Below are positions 10,919 through 21,623 of a DNA stretch of 64,000 nt, in pieces. Numbering within the stretch: position 1 is the stretch's first letter; the number at the start of each line of letters is the position of its first letter. The notes below the pieces were generated by a model. That model made no database searches. It saw only the letters and a program-made list of their open reading frames with translations, and had not been told where the DNA came from. Origin of the DNA: Corallium rubrum (taxonomy: Eukaryota > Cnidaria > Anthozoa > Scleralcyonacea > Coralliidae); NCBI GenBank assembly GCA_964035015.1, contig OZ036013.1, positions 8,329,166-8,393,165 on the forward strand, read 5' to 3'. The position numbers and the translations under genes are program-made.

Positions 10919-11197
10919 TTTTATTATTTTCCCCCACGAAGAGGCGGTAGATTTTACCCTAAAAATTTTACTCGCTATATATCTTCCCCCTATATATTTA
11001 TCCCTCGTTCAGGGGTAAATTTTACCTTTTCACCCCCGAGATGAGTAAGAAATTTGCTCTAGGGGTAATTCTGTTTGACAAAAAGAAGAATTGCCCTTAT
11101 TTAAGGAGTAATTATTACCCTTCATCATTTACCCCGCAAAAATACACTTTTACCCCCCAAATGGGGTACATTTTACTCCCTGAAATTTACAGTGTAT
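10919..11197 (-). repeat. Degenerate GTAAAATTTACCCC repeat, copy 1
   Basis: A run of loosely repeated 20-30 base units built on GGGGTAAAATTTACCCC and its variants, ending in AATTTACAGTGTA. The same sequence starts with TACACTGTAAATTTCAGGGG at 15826 in the opposite orientation. Each unit is close to a palindrome. Confidence 0.75.
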
Positions 11198-11529
11198 AGT
11201 AGTAGTACATATGCCGCTCTGCGGTTTTAGAACTTGTTCCCATTCCCATACTTGACGATTAGGTTAAGTGCGGTTGATTAGGTTACTTATTCTATGTATG
11301 AAAAAAGGTGCTAATTAATAAAATTGAATTCAGTAGACCCAGAATTAGCAATTCTATGCCCCGTAGGCGAAAAACCGTAAAAATCCCCCAACAATAGATA
11401 GATGCCGGTTTAGTTTTCATTGTCCTGCAACAAATGAAATATAATCACAGGAGAAATACAAAAATAGTCCAAACTCCTAAGATGGCAACACGCAACACGA
11501 TATATTAATAAAGCATTAAAATCGGCGAC

Positions 11530-11860
11530 TGTGCTCTCTCCGTAGCAGGACCAAAGACCTGGAACAATCTACCGCTCTCTGTTTGCAACAGTGATACTGT
11601 TAACTCTTTTAAGATTAGACTTAAGACCTTTTTATTTATTTTAGCATTCAAGAAATAGTTTTTCTTTGGGTTTTTTGTTGTTTTTTTTATACAATAGAGA
11701 AATATACAATTTACAATAGATAATACATTATATTACATTGTAATCAGATTCTTAAACATTTTTCATTATTTAATATTTAATTGGAATATTGTAAAGCGCT
11801 TCAGAATATGTTATATAAATTAAGCGCTATATAAACTATATGATTATTATTATTATTATT
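11530..11860 (+). pseudogene. LINE 3' remnant (C-terminus of reverse transcriptase ORF and tail)
   Basis: The frame 11530-11658 reads LSVAGPKTWNNLPLSV... then FKIRLKTFLF and stops. This is the C-terminal signature of CR1/Jockey-type LINE polymerases (SVAAPKLWNSLP followed by FK..LK..LF). It is followed by a 3' region with GTAAAGCGCTTCAGAA and AGCGCTATATAAA and ends in an (ATT)n tail, the expected 5'-truncated LINE structure. It is a different subfamily from the LINE at 58743-62500. Confidence 0.85.
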
Positions 11861-12060
11861 AAAATTACTATCCATGGCATAATTTAAGATGAAGAATTGA
11901 ATTATTTGTAGATTTTACAGTCTATTTTTCAGTTTTGTGAACAACAAGTTTCTTCGTTATTGACACTGCAGCAAAATAACAAAATTTAAAGTCTTGTATA
12001 GTTCAGTAATACGAACAAATGAAAAAAATGTCTTAAACCTTATTGAATAATTTTTTTGTA

Positions 12061-12228
12061 ATTATTTATCAATTATTGGACGGGTTTGAGCAAAATATCA
12101 TGATTTGTCAGTGGCGAGCTACTAGTTATTTGCCGATGCCGAAGGCAGAAGCAAATAACTGGTAGCGAGACACTGACAAATCATGATATTTTGCGATAGA
12201 CGAGTTCAATAATTGATTTATCATTCAT
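12061..12228. repeat. Foldback hairpin with 80-base arms
   Basis: AAAATATCATGATTTGTCAG at 12091 pairs with its complement near 12171-12192, and the pairing continues outward through TCAATTATTG and inward through AGTTATTTGC to a short GCCGAAGGC loop. It could be one arm of a larger MITE reaching about 12600 (ATGAATGATAAA). Confidence 0.85.
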
Positions 12229-12646
12229 AAGATAGTTAAAAATTTGAAATGCCTGAAGTAAGAGATCGCCACTCTTCTCTGTCTTCGGCGTACTAAAATC
12301 CTTCGTAAAACTTACTTTTTGTTGGCATGAGCCTTGCTTTTTATCTCACTAAATCTTCCTTTTAACTATTTCTTTTCTGAAGTACATTGTCGTTATGGAT
12401 GCCTCCAAATACTCTCGATTATTTCCTCGGATGACTGAAGAACTAGCCGCCATGTTTACGAAAATTATTTGCAGTAAGCAGCGCTATCGCTAGTGCACAT
12501 GCTCATAAAATTGTTTGCAGCAGAAAATTATTTGCACTCAGTTATTTGCAGGTAAATTAACCAATCAGAATGCGGGATAGAAACGAAATGAATGATAAAC
12601 ACATTTGCTTGAGTGACTTCTTTTATCTGTTTTCAAACTTTAGTAG

Positions 12647-13343
12647 TATAGGGAAGAGGGGTTATATACGACGGGTGGATCGGGTGGATCTTTTGATCCA
12701 CCCATGACCTCGCTATTTATGACCTTATATTAACCAATATTACCCAATCACGACGTAGCCTATCAATCAGTTAAATTGGTGTTTAAATAATTTACGTAAC
12801 TAGATCTACAATTTATACGCCGTTTGATTCTTTCTTTCAAAACGTTTACTCGGCTAAGTGAAGAAATCGAGAAGTCATGAGAAGAACTTCATTTTGGATG
12901 AGAAATTACTTAAAGACCCTGTAAGAAAAACGTGTCAAAATACAAACGAAATATTATATTATGGAGGATGTATTTGCACAGTGTAGTATATTTAATTGAT
13001 TTTGAGGGTGTTCAGGAGACGTATTAAGATAATAACATTGCTATAGTAATATTTGCACAAGCCATGTGTATAAACCATTAATAACTCATTAAAAACTCAT
13101 TAGCGAATAAAACAATGAGACATGTCTGGGCAACTAGAATGTCACCATACAGAATAGCTTTCGTTGCGTCGCTGTATTATTTATTGGTTTACTTTTACTT
13201 TTATTTACATTTTACAAGTCAGTACGCGTCCTCGAGGCTGTATATAGCATATATCCCTCGTTCTCGGGATTTATCTCTTACATAAATAGCGACGTCATGG
13301 GTGAATCAAAAGATCCACCCGTCGTATAACCCTCTTCCCTATA
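12647..13343. mobile_element. MITE with TATAGGGAAGAGGG ends
   Basis: TATAGGGAAGAGGGGTTATA at the left and its complement at the right begin roughly 60-base inverted repeats, each containing a GATCCACCC motif and AAATAGCGACGTCATGGG-like sequence. The left end has an extra GGGTGGATC unit. The interior is non-coding. A related end occurs at 41320-41395. TA at both borders suggests a TA target. Confidence 0.8.
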
Positions 13344-13991
13344 CGACAAACTTCTGAACTTTAGTGGCGGCTATCTTACGCAGTGGTCACCAACTTCGTT
13401 TCCAGGACCTTTTTGAAGTTGGGAGTGCCGGAAAAGGCCCTGGCATCGATTGGTGGACTCTGCATTTTCATTGGTTGATTGCTTTCCTTAAACATTCCTC
13501 AGGAAACGTTGCAATCAAACAGTTATACCGCCAACGCAGGGGCGGATCTAGGGGTAGTCAAACCGATCACGCGACTAAGGTAAAAATTGCGCAGTTAATT
13601 AATTAAGTTAATTAATTTAAACTGCGGTCCATAGCAAAGACATTAATATTCAAAATTTGTAGTCCAGTTATCAAGTTTCATACAGCGGCAAGGCCTTCGA
13701 TATAATGTATCAAGTCACAGAACGCGTGAGTTTTGATCGCTTTGTAGTCTGATTCCAGCCATCCGATTGGCCAATTTGCTTTTTGATCGATCTGTGGGGA
13801 GTTCTGATCGGTTTGTGGATCAGGGGCTCGTATACAAGCTATCCGATTGGCTAATTCAAAAAATATCTGAATTCTCATTGGCTACATTTTTTGATCGATC
13901 ATATGCATCAGCCTTCTGATCGCAGCTTGTACGCGAAGGTTCAATTTCAAGTACCACAGAAATATAAAAGCGAAATAGCGAATATACTGCA

Positions 13992-14234
13992 ATGTCTTGT
14001 AGTATTTACGAGACTGTACAGTCCGCGTTTGAGAGAAACGATCGGCCATATCTTCAAGATGTTTGCGCCGATCTGATGAAGCGAATCGACGCTTTGCCGA
14101 AGAGTTCCGTTGAAGAGCTGTTGAGTGCTATCAACAACACGAGCTTCTGCCTCAGTAGAAATTTTGGTGCCGAATCTTTCATCCCGAAGTATGTTCGAGA
14201 AAGGAAAAATAAGTCTTGTACAGCCATAACGTAA
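13992..14234 (+). CDS. 80-residue ORF of the nested hAT-type element, unknown
   Basis: The frame begins MSCSIYETVQSAFERN, is mostly helical and acidic, and ends in a basic stretch (KYVRERKNKS). It lies about 455 bases inside the left end and reads inward, the position of a first transposase exon. A diverged relative at 5934-6110 shares the N-terminus and the F-x-PKY motif, which argues for past protein-level selection. I do not recognise the family. No splice donor is clear at its end, so exon status is inference. Confidence 0.45.
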   Translation: MSCSIYETVQSAFERNDRPYLQDVCADLMKRIDALPKSSVEELLSAINNTSFCLSRNFGAESFIPKYVRERKNKSCTAIT

Positions 14235-14819
14235 ATATATTCTGTTTTAACTAAATTTGACTCTTATTATAATAGTTTTGGACTTTATTAACTGGTATTA
14301 ACCGAACAATCTGTGCGCCATGACCGGTTGGCATGATCGTTTATGAAATTAGCATATTACGGATGCGGTCAAAAGTTTATTAATATTAAATATTTCACTT
14401 ATATACCGCGAACCCAGCCGAACCAATATATACTGTAGTGTAGGCATCTTGTTTATGCTTTTTGTCTCCTGATATTAATTTAAGATTTTGATTTGCATAT
14501 CTATTATCCACATAATGTATATGGACTGTGTCAGTGTCTGTCTTGTTGATGGCTTGGTGTAATACGATCTCTAGTTCAGATGTGATAAATTGTGATTTGA
14601 TAATAATTGATTTAAATAAATTGATTTAAAACCAGTTTGCTCTTTTTCGGTCTTCCAAAGGCTGTCCATGTTGGAATCACAAGCTTGCCGTGTGGTATTA
14701 TGTGTTTTCTAGGCATGTTGATGAGCCCTGATATTGGGCGAAACAGTCATTTTTGCACCTCACGTCTTATTTATCGAAAATCCCGAAAAAGATCTAGTGT
14801 GGGTATTAATAACTAGTCA

Positions 14820-14922
14820 TACCCCCCCCCCGCGGAAAAATTTCCGTACCCCTCCCCCCCCCCCCCCCCCCCCCCCCCCCACCCCCCCCCCCCCCCCCCC
14901 CACCCCACCCCACCCCACCCCG
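14820..14922. repeat. Poly-C tract
   Basis: About 100 bases of C broken by a few A and T (CCCCACCCCACCCC near the right end). Such tracts are error-prone in sequencing. Confidence 0.97.
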
Positions 14923-15319
14923 AATGTTCACAAACGAAATTTTTGACTAACGTACGAAAAATCCTGGATCCGCCCCTGCGCCAACGGGGCCATTGAAACC
15001 GTTGTAATGCAATGAACCATTGTAATGCAATGAACTTCTCCCACGGGACCGCTATTACTCCGAATGATTTTGTATACTAAATTAAATTGCGAATTTATTA
15101 CACCCAGGGCCTTTTCCGGACCTTCTAATTTCAAAAAGACCCTGGGAACGAGGTTGAGTGGTGACGTCCACATACAGCTGGCACCATAGATAATTCCGAT
15201 GTGAGTACCAATAATGAATACGGTTCTGATCATGCGCCGTAGATCATAAAACGTCGGTGTATGGGATTTCGTTAGTCAACACTTCCGAAGTAGACCGAAC
15301 TTCGGTAGACAGTTTGATG

Positions 15320-15451
15320 CTAACCGAATATGGGATCTGGTCGCTCTAATTTTCTTAGCTCTAGGGCGAGAAGAAGCTCTTCCTCGTCTATAGTGCCATC
15401 ATCATATGCCTGCAGAAGTAAGACGTCTTTGAGGTTTATATTACACGACAT
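15320..15451 (-). pseudogene. Possible PIF/Harbinger nuclease N-terminus
   Basis: A 43-residue frame from the ATG at 15451 contains LLLQAYDDGTIDEEELLLAL. That resembles the conserved start of animal PIF/Harbinger-type nucleases (a Leu-rich helix followed by AYDDGxIDEEE). No catalytic region follows in either direction, so this would be a 5' scrap or part of a MITE derived from such an element. The match is from memory of the family and needs a search. Confidence 0.4.
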
Positions 15452-15680
15452 GTTTCACAGTTTCAGTATTTGCATTCGCAAGCTTAGCCGATTTCTAATA
15501 TGACGACGAATCGGAAGCGCAAGTGTAGAATATCGGTATTAGTATTCGCGTCGGAAGTCGGGCTTAACGTTCCCAATGGAAGGGGAACTGGATAGGAAAC
15601 TTAAAACGATGTCACGAAACCGGAAACGATGTTTGCACAACTTGCTATGGTAATTATACACTTATAAGCGGCTAATGCAA

Positions 15681-15792
15681 CTAACGGGTGGTCCCACATG
15701 GCCATGATCAGCTATTACCGAAATTAAACAATAGTGTAATATCACTTCAGTTCAGTAGTGTCTGATTTTAGTCATGTGGGACCACCCGTTAG
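15681..15792. mobile_element. 112-bp MITE with perfect 20-bp inverted ends
   Basis: CTAACGGGTGGTCCCACATG at 15681-15700 has an exact inverted copy at 15773-15792. The centre is about 70 bases of AT-rich DNA. No clear target duplication. Confidence 0.9.
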
Positions 15793-15825
15793 GTAGTAGT
15801 GCGCTTATAATTGTTTACACTGTAA

Positions 15826-16010
15826 ATTTCAGGGGGTACAAATTACCCCCAAAATGTGGGAGTAAAAGCTTTTCCACAGATCGCCCCGTTTTGGGGGGAT
15901 AAAATTTCAATCAATTTAAAAAAAGAGGTCATTCTTATCCCGCAATTTCGGGGTCATTTTTACTCCGAAATGTGTGGTGAAAATTGAGGGATAAAAACAA
16001 GGGGGTAAAA
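15826..16010 (+). repeat. Degenerate GTAAAATTTACCCC repeat, copy 2
   Basis: Opens with TACACTGTAAATTTCAGGGG and continues in loose units with GGGGG/TAAAA and ACCCC. It is the inverted counterpart of 10919-11197, diverged but alignable at its start. Confidence 0.75.
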
Positions 16011-16055
16011 ATTGAGTAGCCTCAGTCCTCTGTTTACTACGCTTTTTTAGGAAGC

Positions 16056-18460
16056 TTAAAGGACATTGGCAATAAAAATGAGTTTGTCTCATTTGAAAAA
16101 CTCGTCAAATGGTATAAGAAGACCTTTTACAAATGTTCCGTATTTGTTTTGGTTTTGGAAATATTTCGACCGAAGACAGCGTGCTGTCTGCCATCTTGTT
16201 GTAATATTGGGTCAAATTAGCTAGGAAATGGTGACGTCACAACCAGGGTAAACCTGATGTAACTACACCGTGGGTGACCAGATTTCCACGGAAGGCTTTT
16301 TGCGGATACTGGTTGCTAAACCATATCCGCTATGTCATGAGCGCGGTTGTGTGTTTGTGTGTACGAATGTTTTTGTCAATCACGTGTCAACGCAAACGAC
16401 CAATAGCGGATCCGAATCAGCATACTTCAGAAGTCTTATTTGTATGTGCGAAGGGTTTATGAATGTGTACCAGAACAATGAATGGAAGATAGAAAGTTGA
16501 GTTTTGTTTCAGGTAATGAACATTTGCGCGCTATCACAAGACGCCAAGAAACATATGACATGTCGACAGCTGACAGTGGGCTACTGGTCTGTCGGTATAA
16601 ATTTGAACGGTTTTGGGAATTTTTGCGGATTGTCTGGTTTCGAAACAATATGTATTTCAGCATTTTAATACATTTTTATGTACATGTATGTACGTACTGT
16701 TGTTTTATACTATAAATACAAGCGCGCGGTGACTGCATATTTACATGCAATACTTTCTCGTGTTCATCTCAGCAACACGTAATCAAACCATACAAGGTGT
16801 TTATACTCTGATAATTCCGGAACGCGTTTCGACTTTCTCGCCTAAACGACAAGCTTTCCAAGGACGAAGGAACAGTGTCAGCGCTTGTTTGGCTTCAGAT
16901 TAAAGATCTTTCAGAAATCTGAATGCCCTTTTAACTATTAAATGTTTGAAGTGTTTACGTGTGAGGCGCTCGGCCAAGATGTTTTAGCTATAGGTTTACA
17001 CGCAGAAATCCACCGTGCTTGGCACTGTTTATGTTACATGTAGACGTATTCAATACTTATTCAAAAAACGCGTTGAACATTGATTTATTGAGACGTATCA
17101 ATGCGTATGTTACCAGAGTCTAAACCATAGACATATCAAACATAAAAATATCATATTCTTTAACAATGCGAATAGCGTCCGCGTTTCCTGTTTTTGCCGA
17201 TTTACCAACTATGATTTACCTAACCTTACCGTGTGTTCAATCATTTTAGTATAGGGGTTAGAGATTGCCAGATTGGGGTTAATCGTTAGAAATTAACGAT
17301 TATAGTTATTTCTATAGATGAGACGTAGGAGTACATGTTGAAGAGTGTAGTCAATTTATAACGTTTTTGCTCAGACAAGAATGTTAAACAGTTCGAATCA
17401 ATATTTCTGAAATCTGAAATCTTTGAATTAATGTTTGAAGTGTTAACATGATAAGCGCTGGGCCGAGATGTTTAACTATAATTCACAAGCAGAAATTTTC
17501 AGGATGTTCTTTGCGCCGGCTCTAATGCTTTAATTCGAATATACGTGCAGTGGCATGATCACACCCTTATTGTGTTGAGTTCTAACATTACACTCGAGCG
17601 AAATTAAAGCGATATAAGTATCATATTTTTTAATGCGATTATAGGGACCGCGTTTCATGTTTTAAACTAATGTTTCAAGTGTACTGTTGATGTGTTAGGC
17701 CCTTGGCCAAGATGTCTTAGCTATATATCTGATTGTCTGTATATATACGCAGAAAGAAATCAACAGGCGTATAAAATACTTATTCAAAAAGCGCGTTGAT
17801 CATTGTTGAGACAAATCAATTCATGTGTTACCAGAGTCTAACGTAGTAAAGATTAGAACGAAAGCGATATATCACATTCTTTTAACAATGCGATTAGCGA
17901 TCGGGTTTCCTGTTTTTCCCAATCTACCTTTAAAATTGTCATTTTAAGATTAGAGTTAAGATTGGGGTTGGGGCCGGGCTTGGGTTAGAGATTGGGTTGG
18001 AGATTAAGTAAGGTCTAGATGATACGTGAGAGCATATGCTGATATGTCGCAAGGTTATTAAGCATTTTCAGTATGTTTTAGTGAACAATTTACGTTGTTC
18101 AATCATTATCTGTAGGCCAAATAAATAAATACCAGTATCCGCATGTACGCATTGCGTACCTATTTTTAAATGTTGTGGGTCAATTTAAAATGGAAATAGC
18201 GCAACAAAAAATCGAGTTTCTAGCTCATAATGTCATAAGGTTGGCAAGATAAAAATTTCACTTTACCCTGGTTATGTCGTCACATGCATAATTTTGCATA
18301 TCGAAAATAATTCCAAGATGGCGGACAGCACGCTGTCTTCTTTAGTCAAAATATTTCCAAAACCAAAACAGATACGGAAAAATTGTAAAATTTCTTCTTT
18401 TACCATTTGACAAGTTCTTTCAAATGAGATAAACTTAATTTTATTGCAAATACCCTTTAA
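16056..18460. mobile_element. 2.4-kb TTAA-flanked element with about 210-bp inverted repeats
   Basis: The left arm 16056-16265 (TTAAAGGACATTGGCAATAA...) and the right arm 18240-18460 are diverged inverted copies sharing a GACAGCGTGCTGTC palindrome and a TGACGTCACAACCAGGGTAAA-like inner end. TTAA at both borders and AGGG-like ends fit piggyBac or Kolobok elements. The interior has no ORF but holds a threefold repeat, so it is non-autonomous. Confidence 0.78.
16917..17935 (+). repeat. Three diverged tandem units of about 270 bp inside the TTAA element
   Basis: Units near 16917, 17407 and 17667 share, in order, ATGTTTGAAGTGT, GCC(A)AGATGTTTTAGCTATA, ACGCAGAAAT, TTATTCAAAAA.CGCGTTGA, TTACCAGAGTCTA and TTTAACAATGCGA. 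The middle unit has lost part of the order. It is a divergent minisatellite, not a gene. Confidence 0.75.
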
Positions 18461-19097
18461 TCTTCCCAGTGTGTCACCCAGCCAAACCTTGGGGCTTAAC
18501 TTACCTTGCATTAGTTTCCTTACTTTACCTCTGCGCCAAGCTGCCTTTTCATGTTTATTATTGAAATTTACGAGATATAATCGGGTTTTTCTTTAATATT
18601 ACATTGCTAAGCTCATATTTTCTTTGCTTTTTAACACACTTTTTTATAACGTTTTACGACATTTGTGATCTCTTTTGAGGGGTTTTATTAAAAAAAAACC
18701 CACTTGTGGTGACTAGTGTTGGCAGATCAAAAACATTTCCAAACATTTCAATGATCCTGTGAATTTTTGTTTATGCTTTTTTACATTAGTTTTGCCACAT
18801 AGAAAATGTGATCGGTTTATAGCTTTAAGTTTAAGCAATCAATAGTAAGATTTAAAAAAAATTGTGTTTATCCAATTTTTTTGAAAAATATAAAACCATC
18901 ATTTTTTCTATGATAACAAAATTAGATCTACAGAATTTTTTTTAAAATCTGCCTACTGATTACTTAAGTTTAAAGAAATGTTTTAATGCAAAAAAGTTTG
19001 CGGTCACCAAACTCGTTTTTGAAATATATTGAATTGAATGTACATTTACGGCCATTTTGAAACGTCACTGTTGTCATAGCAACGGCTGAAACATTAC
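18461..19097. other. AT-rich spacer left of the P-like element
   Basis: No ORF, repeat or RNA signal that I can support. The 8-bp left target copy is at 19098-19105. Confidence 0.5.
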
Positions 19098-19105
19098 CTG
19101 TTAAC

Positions 19106-19211
19106 CATAGAGATCATATAAATACTAGAGGGGGCACCCAATCCTAATTTCAGCCAACCACAGGTGACCAATTGAAGGCTGCCATCTTGGATAAATTGGT
19201 TGGCAAAACAA
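19106..19211 (+). repeat. Left terminal and subterminal inverted repeat of the P-like element
   Basis: The 32-base outer block is identical to the right end. The next roughly 30 bases differ, then a 45-base block ending TTGGTTGGCAAAACAAT is identical again. The inner block could be a transposase binding site by analogy with P. Confidence 0.9.
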
Positions 19212-20229
19212 TGATGCCCGGATGAAATCTTGAAGGTCAAGGTTACAATTCAGCTGCTGTAATCAAGGTCAAGTTTGTTTGTTTTTTTTCCGCGCGAAAA
19301 TTTAAAAGGACAGCAAAATGTTTTTTGGCTTGGCTTGAATACTGCTATAAAAGTGTATCTTTGTTCACGATTCAGTGCGTTCATCCGTCGATATGTAATT
19401 ATTAAAAAAAAAACACGTCTTAAGAAACGTCCCGAGGTCTTTTCTTACAAGTTATTAGCGAATTTGAAGTTTATAAATGTTTATTTTTTTGACATTTTTT
19501 GTCTACACCGTGGTTTTATCCTGCTCGTTCATGAACTGCACAAACAAACACAACGGGAACAACTCAGTGGGCTTTCATAGGTAGGTTAACCGTTTAATTT
19601 GTTTAATCAGTAAAACGTACCTTTCTGAAGTTCTTTTGGTTTTCCACCTGGTACCTGTATAGTTTAAGTTTGAATTTTAAAAGCCAGTTTCATATGTTTA
19701 CAGGTTTCCTTTTTCCAAGCCAGTAGTTTTGTCAAATGGCTCACCGCCACAGGCTTGAAAGTTTACCAGTTAAATAAGCACCGACGAGTCTGCTCCCTTC
19801 ACTTTAAGGAAGAGGACTTTAAATGTAAAATTTCCCAAAGAAGACAGCTAAAAACTGGTGCAGTGCCATCGATACTTAGTTCAACAGCAGTTATTTTAAA
19901 TGTAAGAAAACAATTTATTTTTAAATGTACTATCATAAATATTTTTTAACTTTAATGGTTTATTTGTGACAAACATGTCAATTAAGTGTGATTTAAAACT
20001 GATATTCTGCATTAATATTGTGCAATGCTCTTTTATATTAAAACAGGGAAGAAAAAGGAAACTTATGGGTGAATTAAGTACAGCAGAAGCCACAACCTCA
20101 ACAGAGGTCATTCAACAAAAGGTATAGTTAATGCATAAAAACGTAAAAAAATTTTGACATGGGGTCTTTAAGCAATGAATATTAACTCTTATAGTCTTTA
20201 TACTACATGCATATTGTAGAAAAATATAT

Positions 20230-20530
20230 TATCAAAAGGGTGTAAAATTAGTGCTCCCTGTTTTAAAAACAGAGTTTTATTTCTAAGTATCTGTTTTTTA
20301 GAAACAAAGACCAAATGAGAATGACCCAGCTGAAACAACTGAAGTTGCTCTGCAGCATGTAAGAAAACACTGCTTTTAAGTATATTATCATTCTAATTTG
20401 GGAGGTGTACAATTAGTGCTCCCTGTTTTAAAAACAAATTTATATGAAAAAATTATTTAGAAACCAACACCAGATGAGAATGCAGCAGCTGAGAAAACAG
20501 AAGTTGCTGAGCAACATGTAAGAAAATGTT
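20230..20530 (+). repeat. Tandem duplication of a 57-base exon with its intron
   Basis: Exon 20302-20358 (KQRPNENDPAETTEVALQH) and exon 20461-20517 (KPTPDENAAAEKTEVAEQH) are diverged copies. Each is preceded by an intron stretch containing ATTAGTGCTCCCTGTTTTAA and followed by GTAAGAAAA. Both are phase 0 and 19 codons long, so either can be skipped without changing the frame. Confidence 0.85.
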
Positions 20531-21442
20531 GTTTGATCTTAAATACTGTATTAATTGAACATTTTCAAGAGGTTGATGTAATAACATATGTAAAATTCCA
20601 CAGCTTGTGAACAAGACGTGTTTGCAACAGGCTTATACTATAACAACAATTGTGTTGAAGCTACCGATAAAAAAATAGGTACACAATGCATACATGCGTC
20701 TACGTTTAGGGCTACTGTCTACATCATTTGCAATCACATGACATATTGGACACCACCTTGGTTGATTCTATTAATTTCTAATACCCTTGCTGAAACAAAC
20801 ATGATGGTGACTGGTGTGTCAACAGTGTTTCCCAAGGGAAAAATGTGTAGTCATGTGCAACAATCTATTCACATAATCTGATTTTCTACATGTATAGTAA
20901 TTGCAATAAGATATTACTGACTACTACCTGTGTTGTAAAATACACATTACATGCACCAGGAGGAAAATTGAGTCTAGTCAATCAGATGCTGTGAATTGGC
21001 CTTTGGTTGAAATTAATAATCATCTCAGACACTGACAGGCAGTGTAATTAATATAACAGAGGCATAGCAATATACCAAATCATGAAATAGCCAATTTAAT
21101 TTGCTAAAATATATATTAAGAACTTTTCAGAATGTTTGTTGATATTTGACTAGTCTAGCATGAGAATTTTGTACTATGTGTATACACATGCAGAAATAAT
21201 ACTGTCATATTAAGTTACATACTGGTTATATCTTGTCTGCATATCAGATTGTAATTTGTAACAAATTTTATACAGTGTACTTGACACAACCTGGGCATTT
21301 TTACATGACTGTGTACAGTATGTACTGTAGTGTTTTCTGTTTTGTATGTAAAAATAGAATACATGCAAAATATACTGTACATACAGTAAGTGTAAAATGA
21401 CAACATTAAAAACAGAAATTGTCAATAATTTCCCAATAGTTG

Positions 21443-21574
21443 TCCCCGAGCCGGGCGACGGGCCGAAGGCCCGGAGCCCGGTGAGGGTGCTAATCTCGAC
21501 ACGCGTGGAGTCCATTTTACACGCGTGTAGTACACGCGAAATTACACGCAAGTGGGAAAGAAATTCTGCGAGAT

Positions 21575-21623
<49 letters not shown>

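Larger units (their letters stand above)
13537..14978. mobile_element. Nested hAT-type element with perfect 8-bp target duplication
   Basis: Ends CAGGGGCGGATC (13537) and GATCCGCCCCTG (to 14978) are typical hAT inverted ends, and CGCCAACG flanks both sides exactly (13529-13536 and 14979-14986). It carries one 80-residue ORF and a long C tract but no recognisable hAT transposase, so it is a deletion derivative or a domain carrier. Confidence 0.88.
13391..15156. mobile_element. Inverted-repeat element with 9-bp target duplication, host of a nested hAT
   Basis: About 53-base inverted ends (CAACTTCGTTTCCAGGAC... and CAACCTCGTTCCCAGGGT... on the other strand, both reaching GGAAAAGGCCCTGG). They are flanked by AGTGGTCAC (13382-13390) and AGTGGTGAC (15157-15165), 8 of 9 bases alike. 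Apart from the nested hAT insertion the original element was only about 320 bp, so it was a MITE. Confidence 0.8.
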
